Below, one piece after another: positions 1 to 9,770 of a DNA stretch of 34,730 nt. The DNA is from Reclinomonas americana ATCC 50394. Taxonomy: Eukaryota; Jakobida; Jakobea; Jakobida. The notes below the pieces were generated by a model. That model was given only the letters and a program-made list of their open reading frames with translations, searched no databases and was not told the DNA's origin. The stretch is from contig PS015105.1 in the NCBI GenBank assembly GCA_048213135.1, positions 152,695-187,424 on the forward strand. The letters are read 5' to 3'. The position numbers and the translations under genes were made by a program. How positions within the stretch are numbered: the stretch's first letter is position 1; every line of letters begins with the position of its first letter.

Positions 1-976
1 CACGCAACAGTCGAGGGAAGTGCGCGACGATTTCGCCGGCTACGATGCCGCGCCCTACTCAATGCCCACGGAAATGTTTCGCATCATCACACTCACAGTC
101 AACGCGCATACATCCGAGATGCTCATTCCCTCATTCTCCCTCCCGCTCACAGGTACCAAGAGGAGGCCTCGGGCAGTGGCTCCTCGAGCATGGCCAACAA
201 GCCGTCCATCCTGCTGATGGGCTTGCGCCGCTCCGGCAAGTCGTCGATCCAGAAGGTGGTCTTCCACAAGATGAGCCCGCACGAGACGCTCTTCTTGGAG
301 AGCACCAACAAGATTGTCAAGAACGGTTTGGGCAGCAGTGGACCGACTCGCGACTGTGCCGCGTGACTCACACTGTCGGGTGTGCAGACATTGCCAACAA
401 CTCGTTTGTGCAGTTCCAAGTGTGGGACATGCCGGGTCAGATTGACTTTTTTGACTCGACCTTTGACTCGGACCTGATCTTTGGCCACGGCGGCGCCATT
501 GTGTTCATCATTGACGCGCAGGATGACCTCACCGAGGCGCTCTCCAAGCTGCAGCACACAATACAAAAGGCCCACGAGGTGCGGCTGAAGCGCAACGCAC
601 GCACCACATCATTTTCCCGGCTGACCATTCGTGTCGCTTCGCAGGTCAACAAGAACATCATCTTCGACGTGTTCATCCACAAGGTCGACGGTCTGTCAGA
701 CGATCACAAGATTGGTGCGTTTGCGGCAGTGTGTGAACGAGCGAGTCTGTGCTTTGCTGGAGGTGCTGATGATGGCGATGGGAATGTGCAGCGTGCCAGC
801 GTGACATTCAGATGCAGACGGAGCAGGAGCTCGCCGAAGCACGCATTCAACCGCGTGTGGCGTTCCACCTGACCAGCATCTACGATCACAGCATCTTCGA
901 GGCCTTCTCCAAGGTCATCCAGAAGCTCATTCCGCAGCTGCCACCGCTGGAGAACCTGCTGGACATGCTCACCTCG
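1..976 (+). CDS. RagC/RagD (Gtr2-type) small GTPase, 5' and 3' partial
   Basis: Rag GTPases of the C/D class pair with RagA/B on the lysosome or vacuole and recruit TORC1 when amino acids are present. Exons read as <1..75, 153..325, 388..578, 645..714 and 792..976, with introns of 77, 62, 66 and 77 nt. Joined, they give the P-loop GLRRSGKSS preceded by ILLM, then ETLFLEST, the G3 motif WDMPGQ, the G4 motif HKVDG followed by LSDDHKI, then a stretch ending [20 protein letters not shown], all hallmarks of RagC/D. The splice at 714/792 restores the family-typical QRDI segment. The C-terminal roadblock domain should follow but lies in gap 1026-1674. The start codon may be upstream of the window; the ATG at 190 could also serve but would drop a plausible tail exon. 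Convergent with the NCS1 gene. Family call is firm; the first exon is less certain. Confidence 0.92.
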
Positions 977-1025
977 GTGCGTGATGCCGATTAATCAGTA
1001 TTCGTCTCCCCCCGCTTTGCAACTC
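977..1025 (+). other. Start of a RagC/D intron running into the gap
   Basis: A GTGCGT donor at 977 follows the last visible RagC/D exon. No acceptor is seen before the run of N begins at 1026. Confidence 0.6.
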
Positions 1026-1674
1026 NNNNNNNNNNNNNNNNNNNNNNNNNNNNNNNNNNNNNNNNNNNNNNNNNNNNNNNNNNNNNNNNNNNNNNNNNNN
1101 NNNNNNNNNNNNNNNNNNNNNNNNNNNNNNNNNNNNNNNNNNNNNNNNNNNNNNNNNNNNNNNNNNNNNNNNNNNNNNNNNNNNNNNNNNNNNNNNNNNN
1201 NNNNNNNNNNNNNNNNNNNNNNNNNNNNNNNNNNNNNNNNNNNNNNNNNNNNNNNNNNNNNNNNNNNNNNNNNNNNNNNNNNNNNNNNNNNNNNNNNNNN
1301 NNNNNNNNNNNNNNNNNNNNNNNNNNNNNNNNNNNNNNNNNNNNNNNNNNNNNNNNNNNNNNNNNNNNNNNNNNNNNNNNNNNNNNNNNNNNNNNNNNNN
1401 NNNNNNNNNNNNNNNNNNNNNNNNNNNNNNNNNNNNNNNNNNNNNNNNNNNNNNNNNNNNNNNNNNNNNNNNNNNNNNNNNNNNNNNNNNNNNNNNNNNN
1501 NNNNNNNNNNNNNNNNNNNNNNNNNNNNNNNNNNNNNNNNNNNNNNNNNNNNNNNNNNNNNNNNNNNNNNNNNNNNNNNNNNNNNNNNNNNNNNNNNNNN
1601 NNNNNNNNNNNNNNNNNNNNNNNNNNNNNNNNNNNNNNNNNNNNNNNNNNNNNNNNNNNNNNNNNNNNNNNNNN
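1026..1674. other. Assembly gap (649 N)
   Basis: This run of N hides the C-terminal exons of the RagC/D gene on the plus strand and the last exon of the NCS1 transporter on the minus strand. Both genes point into it. Confidence 1.
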
Positions 1675-4197
1675 GGAGACGGTGGCCGCTGCAAGTGATG
1701 GAGGAGAGATGAGCGGGGAGATCCAAGTGCGCGACAGTGCGGCTTAACTCACCGACAAACCACGACAGGAAGTACAGGTACAGGAAAATGCGAATGCCCA
1801 AGTCTGCGCGCGCACACGAACATGTCAGCGACGAAGGGGGCAAGCATGGAGAGGCGCGACGCACTCTCGGTGGCCACTGTGAATCCCATGATGTCCATAA
1901 CAAGGCCTGGAATGCATGGCAGAGCGCCACTGAGCACGGAAATGATCACTCGCCAGTTCCAGAATCCAGGGACGAAGCAGGTGGGGCACCTGCACGGGGG
2001 TGGAACATGAATTTCTTTTTTCTGACAGGGACATGCGTACACAGAAAACGACGCACCAGCGAGCTTCGTTCTCCAGCAGCTCCTTTTGTCGGATCGACGT
2101 GTACAAGTACAACTCCACAGTGTTGATGGGCGGCGCCAGGAACCAATACTCGAGCAGCATCACCACCAGCATGCCACCGGTGACCATGGATGTGGCCAGC
2201 CACCAGTCGAGCAGAATGGTCGGCGGTGCCGAGAATGCCTTCCACGGCAGCAACGACATGCCAAGGACCAGGAAAATCACCAGACTGATGCGGAACGTGG
2301 TTGGCGAGCGCCGCCGATCGGTGGTCGGACCGTCGTTGTGCGACGGTGCCACGGCCGGTGGCGTAGGCTCCAGCACATCAATGACGGCACGCGGGAACAG
2401 ATCGGCAATGACGGCGGCACACGACATGACATTCATCGACCATTCGCTCGTGACGCAGAGCAGGAGGAACAAGCTGCACAGCGCAGTGAGTAAGGAGAGA
2501 GCAAAAAATAAAGAGTGGCGTGAGAACGAAACGAGGCCATCATCATTCGGAGCCACCACTGCTGCATGGCACGCATCACATCGATTGGGTTCCACGTGCT
2601 TCCGCCCACTGTCAGCTGCATGCTGGTGACGCCGATAATGCCTGAAAAACAGATTAAATATCGGGAAGATGTGAACATGCTGGACAAGAGAGCGCACTCA
2701 CCGACAAACGCAAAACCAGTGACAAAGAGCGGCAGCAGTGCGTGACCCACAATGTGCGTGCGCTGGAACTCGGCAAAGCGTGTAAAGTCGGCCGAGCTCA
2801 ACGCCACAATGGTCATGCCACCTGCGAGCGCATGAGGAGAAAGAGAGGATTGCAGCTGGCCGTGAAAAAAAGGCACACGCACCGACAGTGATACCGACTC
2901 CAGCCATGATACCAATCATGGGAGGGAAACGTTCTGCAGCAACAGAGAATGAGGCGTTGAAAGGGGGAGCCATTCGACACCAACTGCGGGGATTGCGTAC
3001 CCGGTTCAGGAACACGAAGCAAGGAGGTGGTGGTGAGAATGTCGTTGATCGAGTACTTGGTGAGTGCCCAGGCGAGTACACCGGCCGCGAAGCCGGCCAC
3101 AAACAGCGGAACCACGTAGCCAACCAGTTTCAGAGCTGCAGCAATCGATAAGAGAGTCAGTCTGCGATCCGAGAGAGAGACCAGAAAGGCAGTGCACGAA
3201 ACCGCGGTAGCCAAAGAATGCCAGCACAAACACCATGACAACAAAGGCCAGAATGCAGCCAATCTCCGCCAGTGAGGTCGGCCCGATCGTGTTCATCACC
3301 TGCGTCACGTCGCTCTTCTTGCCCGGCAGAATCGCCTCCACACACACGAGGAGCGACAGGCCGCCAAAGTACGCCGCCACTCCAAAGCACACGAGACCAA
3401 TGCTGCCGTGCAAGAGAGTTGTCATTGGTACGCCGCCACCGCAACTCGGAGAGATCACACGCAAAGACGCAACATGGCTCGGAAGACGGTAAAGATGCGT
3501 GCGCCGTAGTAGCCAAAGAAGGAGCGAGCGTAGACCACAAACGGAATGCCGGACGCGGTGCCGACCCACCCATTCATGATGATGAGCTGGGCGCCGAACG
3601 CACTGCCGAGTCCAACCGACAGCAGCGCCTGCCACCACTTCAACCCAATCGCATCACTGATCATGCTGCCACACAGCTGCACGCGCAAACGCGAGTCAGA
3701 CACTCCCATCAATCCACTCCTCTTCTTCTCCAACAGCCGCACCATAAACACTGCTGCGCTGCCGGCCAGCGACACAACATAATTGATGTAATTACACATG
3801 TTCCAGCACCGACGATCCTTGGTGGCCGGGACCGGCTCACGGTTCTCATCGGCGCCCCACTTCAGCAACTTGTCCTTGGTCTTGTCGGGCGACGCCGACC
3901 GTCCATTGCTTCGCCGACTCGACGCCGATGTGTACGACGCATCAGTGCCGCTTCCCTGTCACAAAGACGTGAGCTAATGAGGGAGGACGACCAGTGAGTG
4001 AGTGAGTGTGAGAGAGACGCACTCCAGTCGCCGCAGAGCCATCACTGCCATCCAGCAGCGGCTGTCGCTGCTCCTCAGCGGTCTGCCTGCCAGGAGGCCA
4101 CGGACTCACTGTTGTCCACACGCACATTAGCGCAAGAGCAGAGAAGGAGAAATAACGCACAAAGAGAGAGCCCGAAAGCGATGCACTCACCTGACAT
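1675..4197 (-). CDS. NCS1 family nucleobase:cation symporter, 3' partial
   Basis: NCS1 proteins are 12-helix plasma-membrane symporters for uracil, cytosine, purines, allantoin, hydantoins or thiamine. Exons from the 5' end: 4197..4191, 4108..4023, 3955..3743, 3676..3474, 3402..3203, 3135..3001, 2933..2883, 2821..2702, 2641..2533, 2473..2057, 1989..1865, 1803..1753, 1688..1675 and into the gap; every junction keeps frame over about 577 residues. Family marks are the N-terminal NREPVP...RRCWNMCNY segment, the signature NGWVGTASGIPFVVYARSFFG, the ALSSADFTRF substrate-site region, and the polar helix motif TSEWSMNVMSCAAVIADLFP. Each hydrophobic block sits in its own exon. The cytosolic N terminus is Ser/Asp-rich. 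The first coding exon is only 7 nt. Substrate cannot be decided from sequence. Divergent from the HDAC gene with 73 bp between start codons. Confidence 0.9.
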
Positions 4198-4270
4198 GTT
4201 CCTTCGGCGCTGAGATATCTCGCGAGCAGCGGCAAATATCAGCCGACTGTCCACCACTGTCCATTGTCGA
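4198..4270. promoter_or_regulatory. Divergent promoter between NCS1 transporter and HDAC
   Basis: Only 73 bp separate the two start codons, so both 5' UTRs and both core promoters must fit here or overlap coding sequence. The interval holds the 8-bp palindrome CTCGCGAG at 4221-4228, preceded by T. This resembles the TCTCGCGAGA element known from bidirectional animal promoters. No TATA box is evident. The regulatory role is inferred from position. Confidence 0.5.
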
Positions 4271-6255
4271 ATGTCGAGTGTGGCTCTGGTTGCTGGCGAT
4301 GAGCACCTGCGCCGAGCCGATCTGATGACCAGTGTGCATCCCGGTCGAGTTGCGCTTCTGTCTCGTCCTTCTCTCCTACTCTTCTCGCTTGTTTTGTGGA
4401 CTCGTTGTGTGTGCAGGCGACTGCTGTGCACTCGCTGCTGCAGGCGTACGACTTGTACCGGCATGTGCGACTGTTGGACCCGGTGCTGCCGGTCACACGA
4501 CGCATGCTGGGCGAATTTCACAGTGATGACTATGTCGATCAGTTGCTGTGCAAGCGCGATGCAGATGGTATGCAACCCACATGCTGCTTGCTTGCTTGCT
4601 GGGGGAAGGAACAGGGGAAGGGGAGGAATGAGAAGGAGAGGGAGAACAGGAAGCAAAGAAGTGGGAGAGGAGAAAGGAGAAGGATGCAAGGAAAGGACGG
4701 AACGGAACGGAAATAGGAGGAAATGGAGGTAGAAGAGGGAAGCGGGGTAATGGGAGGGATGCAAACGAGAACGATATACACACTTGCTTGCGTGCAGGTC
4801 GACCCGTCGATCGCAGCGATTCGCTGTGTGGCGATGAGGAGGATCGTGAGAGGAAAGCGACGGCGGCTGGCGAGGACGTGCTGGCGTCGTTTGGGCTCAC
4901 TGGTGACACGGCGGTGTTTGCCGGACTCAATGAGTACGTGTCGACGATTGCGGGTGGCACGCTGGCGGCGGCGCGGGCGCTGATTGAGGAGCCGTCGCTC
5001 AAGGTGGCGATCCACTGGGAGGGCGGGAGGCATCACGCCAAGCGAGAAAAGGCGAACGGCTTTTGTTTTGTCAATGATGTGGTGTTGGGCGCTCTCGAGT
5101 TGCTGGCCAGCCGGCGCTTCAGTAAGAGTGCGTTTTTTTCTTGATGGTTGGTGTCCCGAGTCGCTCGCTTGTTGCTGACACGGGGCCAGTTCTCTACGTG
5201 GACATTGACATTCATCACGGCGACGGAGTGGAGGATGCATTCTATTTTTCCGACTCGGTGTTCTGCCTGTCCTTCCATCACAACTCACCGGGCTTCTTTC
5301 CTGGTTGCGTCTGTGACTGGCAGCGGCGATTGTGGAGAGAAGTCTGACGCACAGCACACGCTCACAGGCACCGGTGAATCGTGCGACGTTGGCGACGGTC
5401 GTGGTCTTGGTCACAGTTGCGCCCGCTTGCCCATGTCCATGTTACTTTCGGCCAAGATACTCATCGCCCTCTGCCCCCCACAGCGTTGAATGTGTGTCTG
5501 CCTGAGGGCATTGACGACGCAGGGTACATTGCTTGCTTCCGAAGCGCAATCAAGGTCGTCTTCAACGTGTTCCGCCCCGATGCCATGGTGGTGGTGTGGT
5601 GAGTCGATCGAAGTGTTCGTGTGCATCGCTGCAGCGCCTCACGCAATCTCTCTGCCATTCGCAGTGGGGCCGATGCACTGGCCGGCGATCCACTGGGTTG
5701 TTTCCAGCTTACGCCACAGGCGTTGTGCACGTGCGTCGAGCGGCTGCAGAAGTACCCTGCTCCCATGCTGCTTCTCGGCGGTGGCGGGTGAGTTCTCGAC
5801 ATTTCTTCCTCTTGCGCTCAACAACCATTGTTAATGCACTGAGGCATAGATATAATACTGCCAACACGGCACGGTTGTGGACCATGGTAACCGCGAAACT
5901 CGCCGGCGTCGAGATCAGCAACGACATTCCGTGCGTCCAGCCCACACGCTGTCACGATATACGTGTTCTAACATGCATTGCAGCTCGCACGACTTGATGG
6001 AACTGTACCGACCGAGCATGCTGCTGGAGGTCAAACTCGGTGCGTTCCTTCCACCCCACCCCCGCGTGTGAGCAACCGCTGCTAACAAGTGCGTCGTGCG
6101 CAGCGTACACGGCATCGGCAGAGATTCGCAAGACCGCAAGGCTGTCGACCGAAGAATCGATCGATGAGCTGCTGGATAGGTGGGAGATTGTGGAGGATGA
6201 CGCGGAGGAGGAGGCCGCGGCGGCGGAAGCAGGCAAAGACGGCAGTGACAGGTGA
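4271..6255 (+). CDS. Class I histone deacetylase, HDAC8-like
   Basis: Zinc-dependent lysine deacetylase, expected in nucleus and/or cytosol. Exons 4271..4348, 4417..4567, 4798..5121, 5190..5303, 5368..5415, 5484..5598, 5665..5787, 5850..5930, 5984..6039 and 6104..6255 give 413 residues; HDAC8 is about 377. Catalytic features are all present: GGRHHAK with the His pair, [14 protein letters not shown] with the zinc Asp and His, GADALAGDP with the second zinc Asp, and GGGGYN with the transition-state Tyr. The ending MLLEVKL then AEIRKTAR matches the HDAC8 style of short C terminus. Two parts differ: a charged insert after [10 protein letters not shown] (roughly residues 75-110) and an acidic tail of about 30 residues rich in Glu/Ala. 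The 230-nt second intron is long for this genome and purine-rich. The TGA stop overlaps an AATAAA. Confidence 0.95.
4568..4797 (+). repeat. Purine-rich HDAC intron 2
   Basis: This 230-nt intron is almost entirely GGAA/GAGG-type purine sequence between about 4605 and 4760, three times the usual intron length. It looks like low-complexity expansion rather than a transposon: no terminal repeats or open reading frame of note. Confidence 0.7.
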
Positions 6256-6260
6256 ATAAA
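6255..6260 (+). terminator. AATAAA polyadenylation signal overlapping HDAC stop
   Basis: TGA occupies 6253-6255 and AATAAA occupies 6255-6260, sharing one A. If used, cleavage would fall about 10-30 nt later, inside or beyond the 3' end of the opposing carrier gene, giving a 3' UTR of only a few tens of bases. Confidence 0.6.
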
Positions 6261-6294
6261 GATTTACGCCATCCCTTCTCTACTCGGATCTCTC

Positions 6295-7529
6295 TCAAAA
6301 AGACGCCACGCCACTCCATCGCCGCACTCGCTCGTACACGAGCCAAAAGGTGAGCGACCACGGCGCCATGCGCATCCAGCACGGAATGAAACCCTGCGCT
6401 CAATGAGCAAAGAGTCACTCAATGCCCGTGTGCGTGTGCGCTACACAGACCTTCCACAGGGACCACAGGCCCTCGGAGGCGATGGTTTTTCTCAAGCAGT
6501 CCACAGAACCAGCGTACAAAAGTCCTCGGCCGTCGGGGCCGGTTGGCTGCGACGCACACGTGAGCGGAGGAGAACGCAAGAGAAGGGGAGGACGCGAAAA
6601 AACCTGGTTCATGACTCGGCTCTTGATTACATCGGCCGGGGTTCCCACTCTGCATGCACAGTCATGCATTACGCTACGAGCACGCGCGCACAGCGAGCGA
6701 CAGACATTGGAGGAGAACGCAACGAGGCGGCCACGAGACCAGCCGCAATACTCGACAGCGTGTGTGTCACCCAGTTGTCCTTGAGCGACGTATTCCGCAG
6801 AATGCGCTGCTTCACTTGATCGTAGGTCGTCAGCTCGCCGAGATTTACAAGAGCAGCTCGCTACACGTCGACAGTCAGCATCACCACCCATACACGCAGG
6901 AGCTCGGCGACCATCATCATCACCTGCACGTTGGGCACGGCGCCCTTCCACAACGCCCTCACTCCTCCCTCGCTGTAAATCACTCGATACGCCTCCCGCG
7001 AGTTCGTATAGCGTCGCGGCTTGCCCTCCAGCACCCGGCGACCATCCATCTGCATGCGCACCTTGACCAAGTCCGTGGGCGAGGCGACCATTTGCGCCGC
7101 CGCCCCACACGTCATGCCCGTCAGCATTCCCTGCCACAGAGGCACTGTTCCCGTCGACGGATCCACATGCAAGAGGTGCGTACGTGCGGCCTCGTAGAAC
7201 GAGATGCGGCAGCCAGTGTACACCAAGTGTCGCTGAATGGCGGGCGACACACCGCGCCACAACGATCGCAGTCCTTCCTCGCGAATGATGCCCACTGCAG
7301 TGCTCACCATGCCGCGTCGCATGGTCGCATGCAGTGTACCACCTACCACACAGCACTGAGCGTGACAAGCAAGAGAGAGAGATGAGGAGAGACAGTGCAT
7401 GCCTTCGCCTTGCAACTGCAATCGCGTCTTGGTCATATCCAGCGGGTACGTCACTGTCTCGGCCACAGCGGCTGAGATGGCCGACAGCACATACTTGGTC
7501 GGCAGTGGGTCGTTCTGCCCTGTCTTCAT
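6295..7529 (-). CDS. Mitochondrial carrier, UCP4-like (SLC25A27 type)
   Basis: Inner mitochondrial membrane carrier with three repeats of two helices. Exons from the 5' end: 7529..7403, 7342..6924, 6860..6724, 6649..6604, 6546..6451, 6393..6295, giving 307 residues, the usual carrier length. The three signature motifs are [22 protein letters not shown] and [13 protein letters not shown]. Between them are UCP4-style segments: [38 protein letters not shown] spanning a splice, and the ending [15 protein letters not shown] then WSGVASF. The last matches UCP4 rather than UCP1-3. UCP4 proteins are linked to proton leak or C4-dicarboxylate exchange; the exact substrate is not fixed. Intron 1 (7343-7402) starts with GC. 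Start 7529 is chosen because it is the only ATG giving a normal short N terminus. Convergent with HDAC (39 bp between stops), divergent from the next gene (43 bp). Confidence 0.93.
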
Positions 7530-7572
7530 TGCACACACACACAAACAGACGCGAGCTGATTGTCTTTTTGTG
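7530..7572. promoter_or_regulatory. 43-bp divergent spacer between UCP4-like and orphan membrane gene
   Basis: The minus-strand start (7529) and plus-strand start (7573) are 43 bp apart, with a short CA run at about 7530-7541. Any core promoter must extend into coding sequence of one or both genes. This is a positional inference; no recognised element is visible. Confidence 0.4.
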
Positions 7573-9403
7573 ATGCACTCAGGCGAGCAGTACAGCTCCT
7601 TCCCCACCGCGCCTCCAGTGCCACTGGGCACACCAATAATGACACTGGAGAGCAGCTGTGTGGATGGTTGGGTGCCGCGACAGTGGTTCCCGCAGTATGT
7701 GGTCGATCAGTCGGCACTGGCAGTGCGCGTGGCGCGCGTCAACATGATCCTCTTCTCGTCGCTCTTCATTGTGGCCTTTGGTCTGCTGTTGTACTATCGG
7801 TTTCGGCAGCAGCCTACGGTCACGCATCAGGTGCGAGTGAGTTGGAGAGGGCATTGGTGATTTGATTGACCGCGCATGTTGTTGACTGCTGGCGAGTGTG
7901 AGCAGATCTTGAATCCGACTATAGACCAGTTCAATGCCATCCTCGACGAGCATCCCTTTTGCACGGTGGCGAATCCGACCATCTCTCTCGGTGCCTTTAT
8001 GGATGTCACTGGGTCGATGGACAGCATCTGCACTGCCCTCAACAACACGGCGTTACAGACGGTGTGCACTTTCTCCCTACTTCTCTTCCTCCAACCGTGA
8101 CGTTTCTCACACACTTGGGGTGCAGATGATGAATGATCCACGAAACATTGTTGCGAAACGAGCCTGCCTTGATTGCGCCTGTTGACACTCACTCATATGT
8201 GTGATGTGCAGCCGAATAATGTGGCGCGCGGTCTGCCGGCCATCTTCAACGGCATGATCATTGTGTGCGACCTGGCGACTGGCATCTTGCAGGACTTCAT
8301 CACCTCGTTTCCACTCCGCGAGTACGCGTCGACGGCGCTGTACAGCGAGCAATCGCTGCGGGTGCAGATGGCGGCACAGTTCAACGACCTGAGCAAGTCC
8401 ACGCGTCGCATTCTGCAGCAGGTGTTGCTACCGACCAATGCACTACTGGCCGTCAATATGGTAGCCACGGGCCAAGTGGTCAGCCCCGGCTCCTTCATGG
8501 ACACGAACAATCCACCACTGTACTTCGGCACGTTTGATTCGACTTGTACGTGCCTCACCAACATGTTGCGTCGGCGATGACGGTGTATGTGAGGGGAGTG
8601 TGCTGATAGCTGACTCTTGCCGTGTGCGTGCAGGAATGTGCGTTTTGTTCTGCGTCGAGTGTGTCCGTGCAGCGCATGATTAACTCACTCACTCTCCTCC
8701 CGTGCGACGAGCAGTGCGCGAAACCGATTGTGCGTTTCTTGGTTGTTGCACTGTCGCTCTGTTGCTTGACCATCATCACCACTGTGTCTGTCTGTGCGTG
8801 CAGGTTATTTACCAGACCAACGGAAGCACCCTCAATGCGACAGTGCACTGTTTCCAGATTTTGTCGCTTCTGGAACTGGATTCACAGCAGTTGTCAAACA
8901 CTGGGCTGATCTCGTCGCCATCCGCCTTCTCCAAGGTGCAAGATGCGCTCCTGGCCGGCTTTATCAAATCGCTGGAATACACGCTTGACTTTCAAAAGTA
9001 CTATGCGGTGCGTGTGACTGCATGCAGCGACGTTGTCGCGCGATCACTGACCTGTGAAATCGCTTACAACCGGACGACGCAGGCGGTGCAGCCTCTGGAG
9101 TGTCGGTACACGACTGTGGGATGGACAGTTGCGTCGCTGCAGTTTGTTGTTCATGTCGATGACTTCCTCATCGTCCGTGCGCAGATGACGGACGCCGTCA
9201 CGGTATTGCTCGGCGTCTTTGGTGGTCTCATTGGAGTGCTGCGCATTGTCGTGCCCATGCTCTCCGCACTGGTGGTGCGCTGCTGCTGCGTGCGACGCCG
9301 CCGAGAAACCTCGCTCTTCGACGCCGCCGAATCCACGCGCAAGCTGCTGCCCGACCAGCTTGCGGCTCGAGGCGGCGCAGTGGAGGCCACCATTAATCAG
9401 TAA
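7573..9403 (+). CDS. Orphan two-pass membrane protein with Cys-containing ectodomain
   Basis: I do not recognise the family. Proposed exons 7573..7830, 7906..8061, 8126..8149, 8212..8549, 8634..8658, 8715..8729 and 8804..9403 give 471 residues. Helix 1 lies near residues 57-77 ([17 protein letters not shown]). A long predicted lumenal or extracellular part follows, with scattered Cys and possible N-glycosylation sites (NNT, NGS, NAT, NRT). Helix 2 is near the C terminus ([17 protein letters not shown]), followed by a CCCVRRRR stop-transfer and a short cytosolic tail. Three exons are very small (24, 25 and 15 nt) and needed to keep frame, so the middle is less sure. The first acceptor could be 7896 instead of 7905. 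Two further stop-free candidate introns (9008-9082 and 9128-9184) lie in the last exon. Could be a receptor-like or adhesion protein; this is not shown. Confidence 0.72.
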
Positions 9404-9526
9404 TCAATACTATACGAGTGTTTTGCGTGTTATCGCGCTGGCAGAGATTCAACGAAACGTCGTCGTTCGTCGAGTCGTCCCTCGTTGACAGGACTGCATC
9501 TTTGTGTGCCGGAAAAACCAAAACGA
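9404..9526. other. Short intergenic spacer
   Basis: The spacer between the TAA of the orphan gene and the ATG of the next plus-strand gene is 123 bp. Apart from a loose TAATCAATA just after the stop, I see no clear polyadenylation signal or promoter element. Confidence 0.5.
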
Positions 9527-9721
9527 ATGTCGTCGTCGCCGCAAGGACGCGGCAAGCAGTTTGAAGAGCACTATGTGCACGCCAAGAAGGTCAGCTCGGG
9601 CAGAGCACACGCACACGCACACTCTCAGCGCGAAGAGAGAGAAAGAGCATGGCCATGTTTCTCTTGACACACACACAAGCGCACGCAGGCAAACGAAAGA
9701 GAGAAAGTATATATGTGTCTC

Positions 9722-9770
<49 letters not shown>

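Noticed and set aside
7334-7865. Plus-strand frames over the UCP4-like exons, and other antisense frames across the window
   Set aside because: These are shadows of the minus-strand gene; GC-rich codons leave few stops on the other strand.
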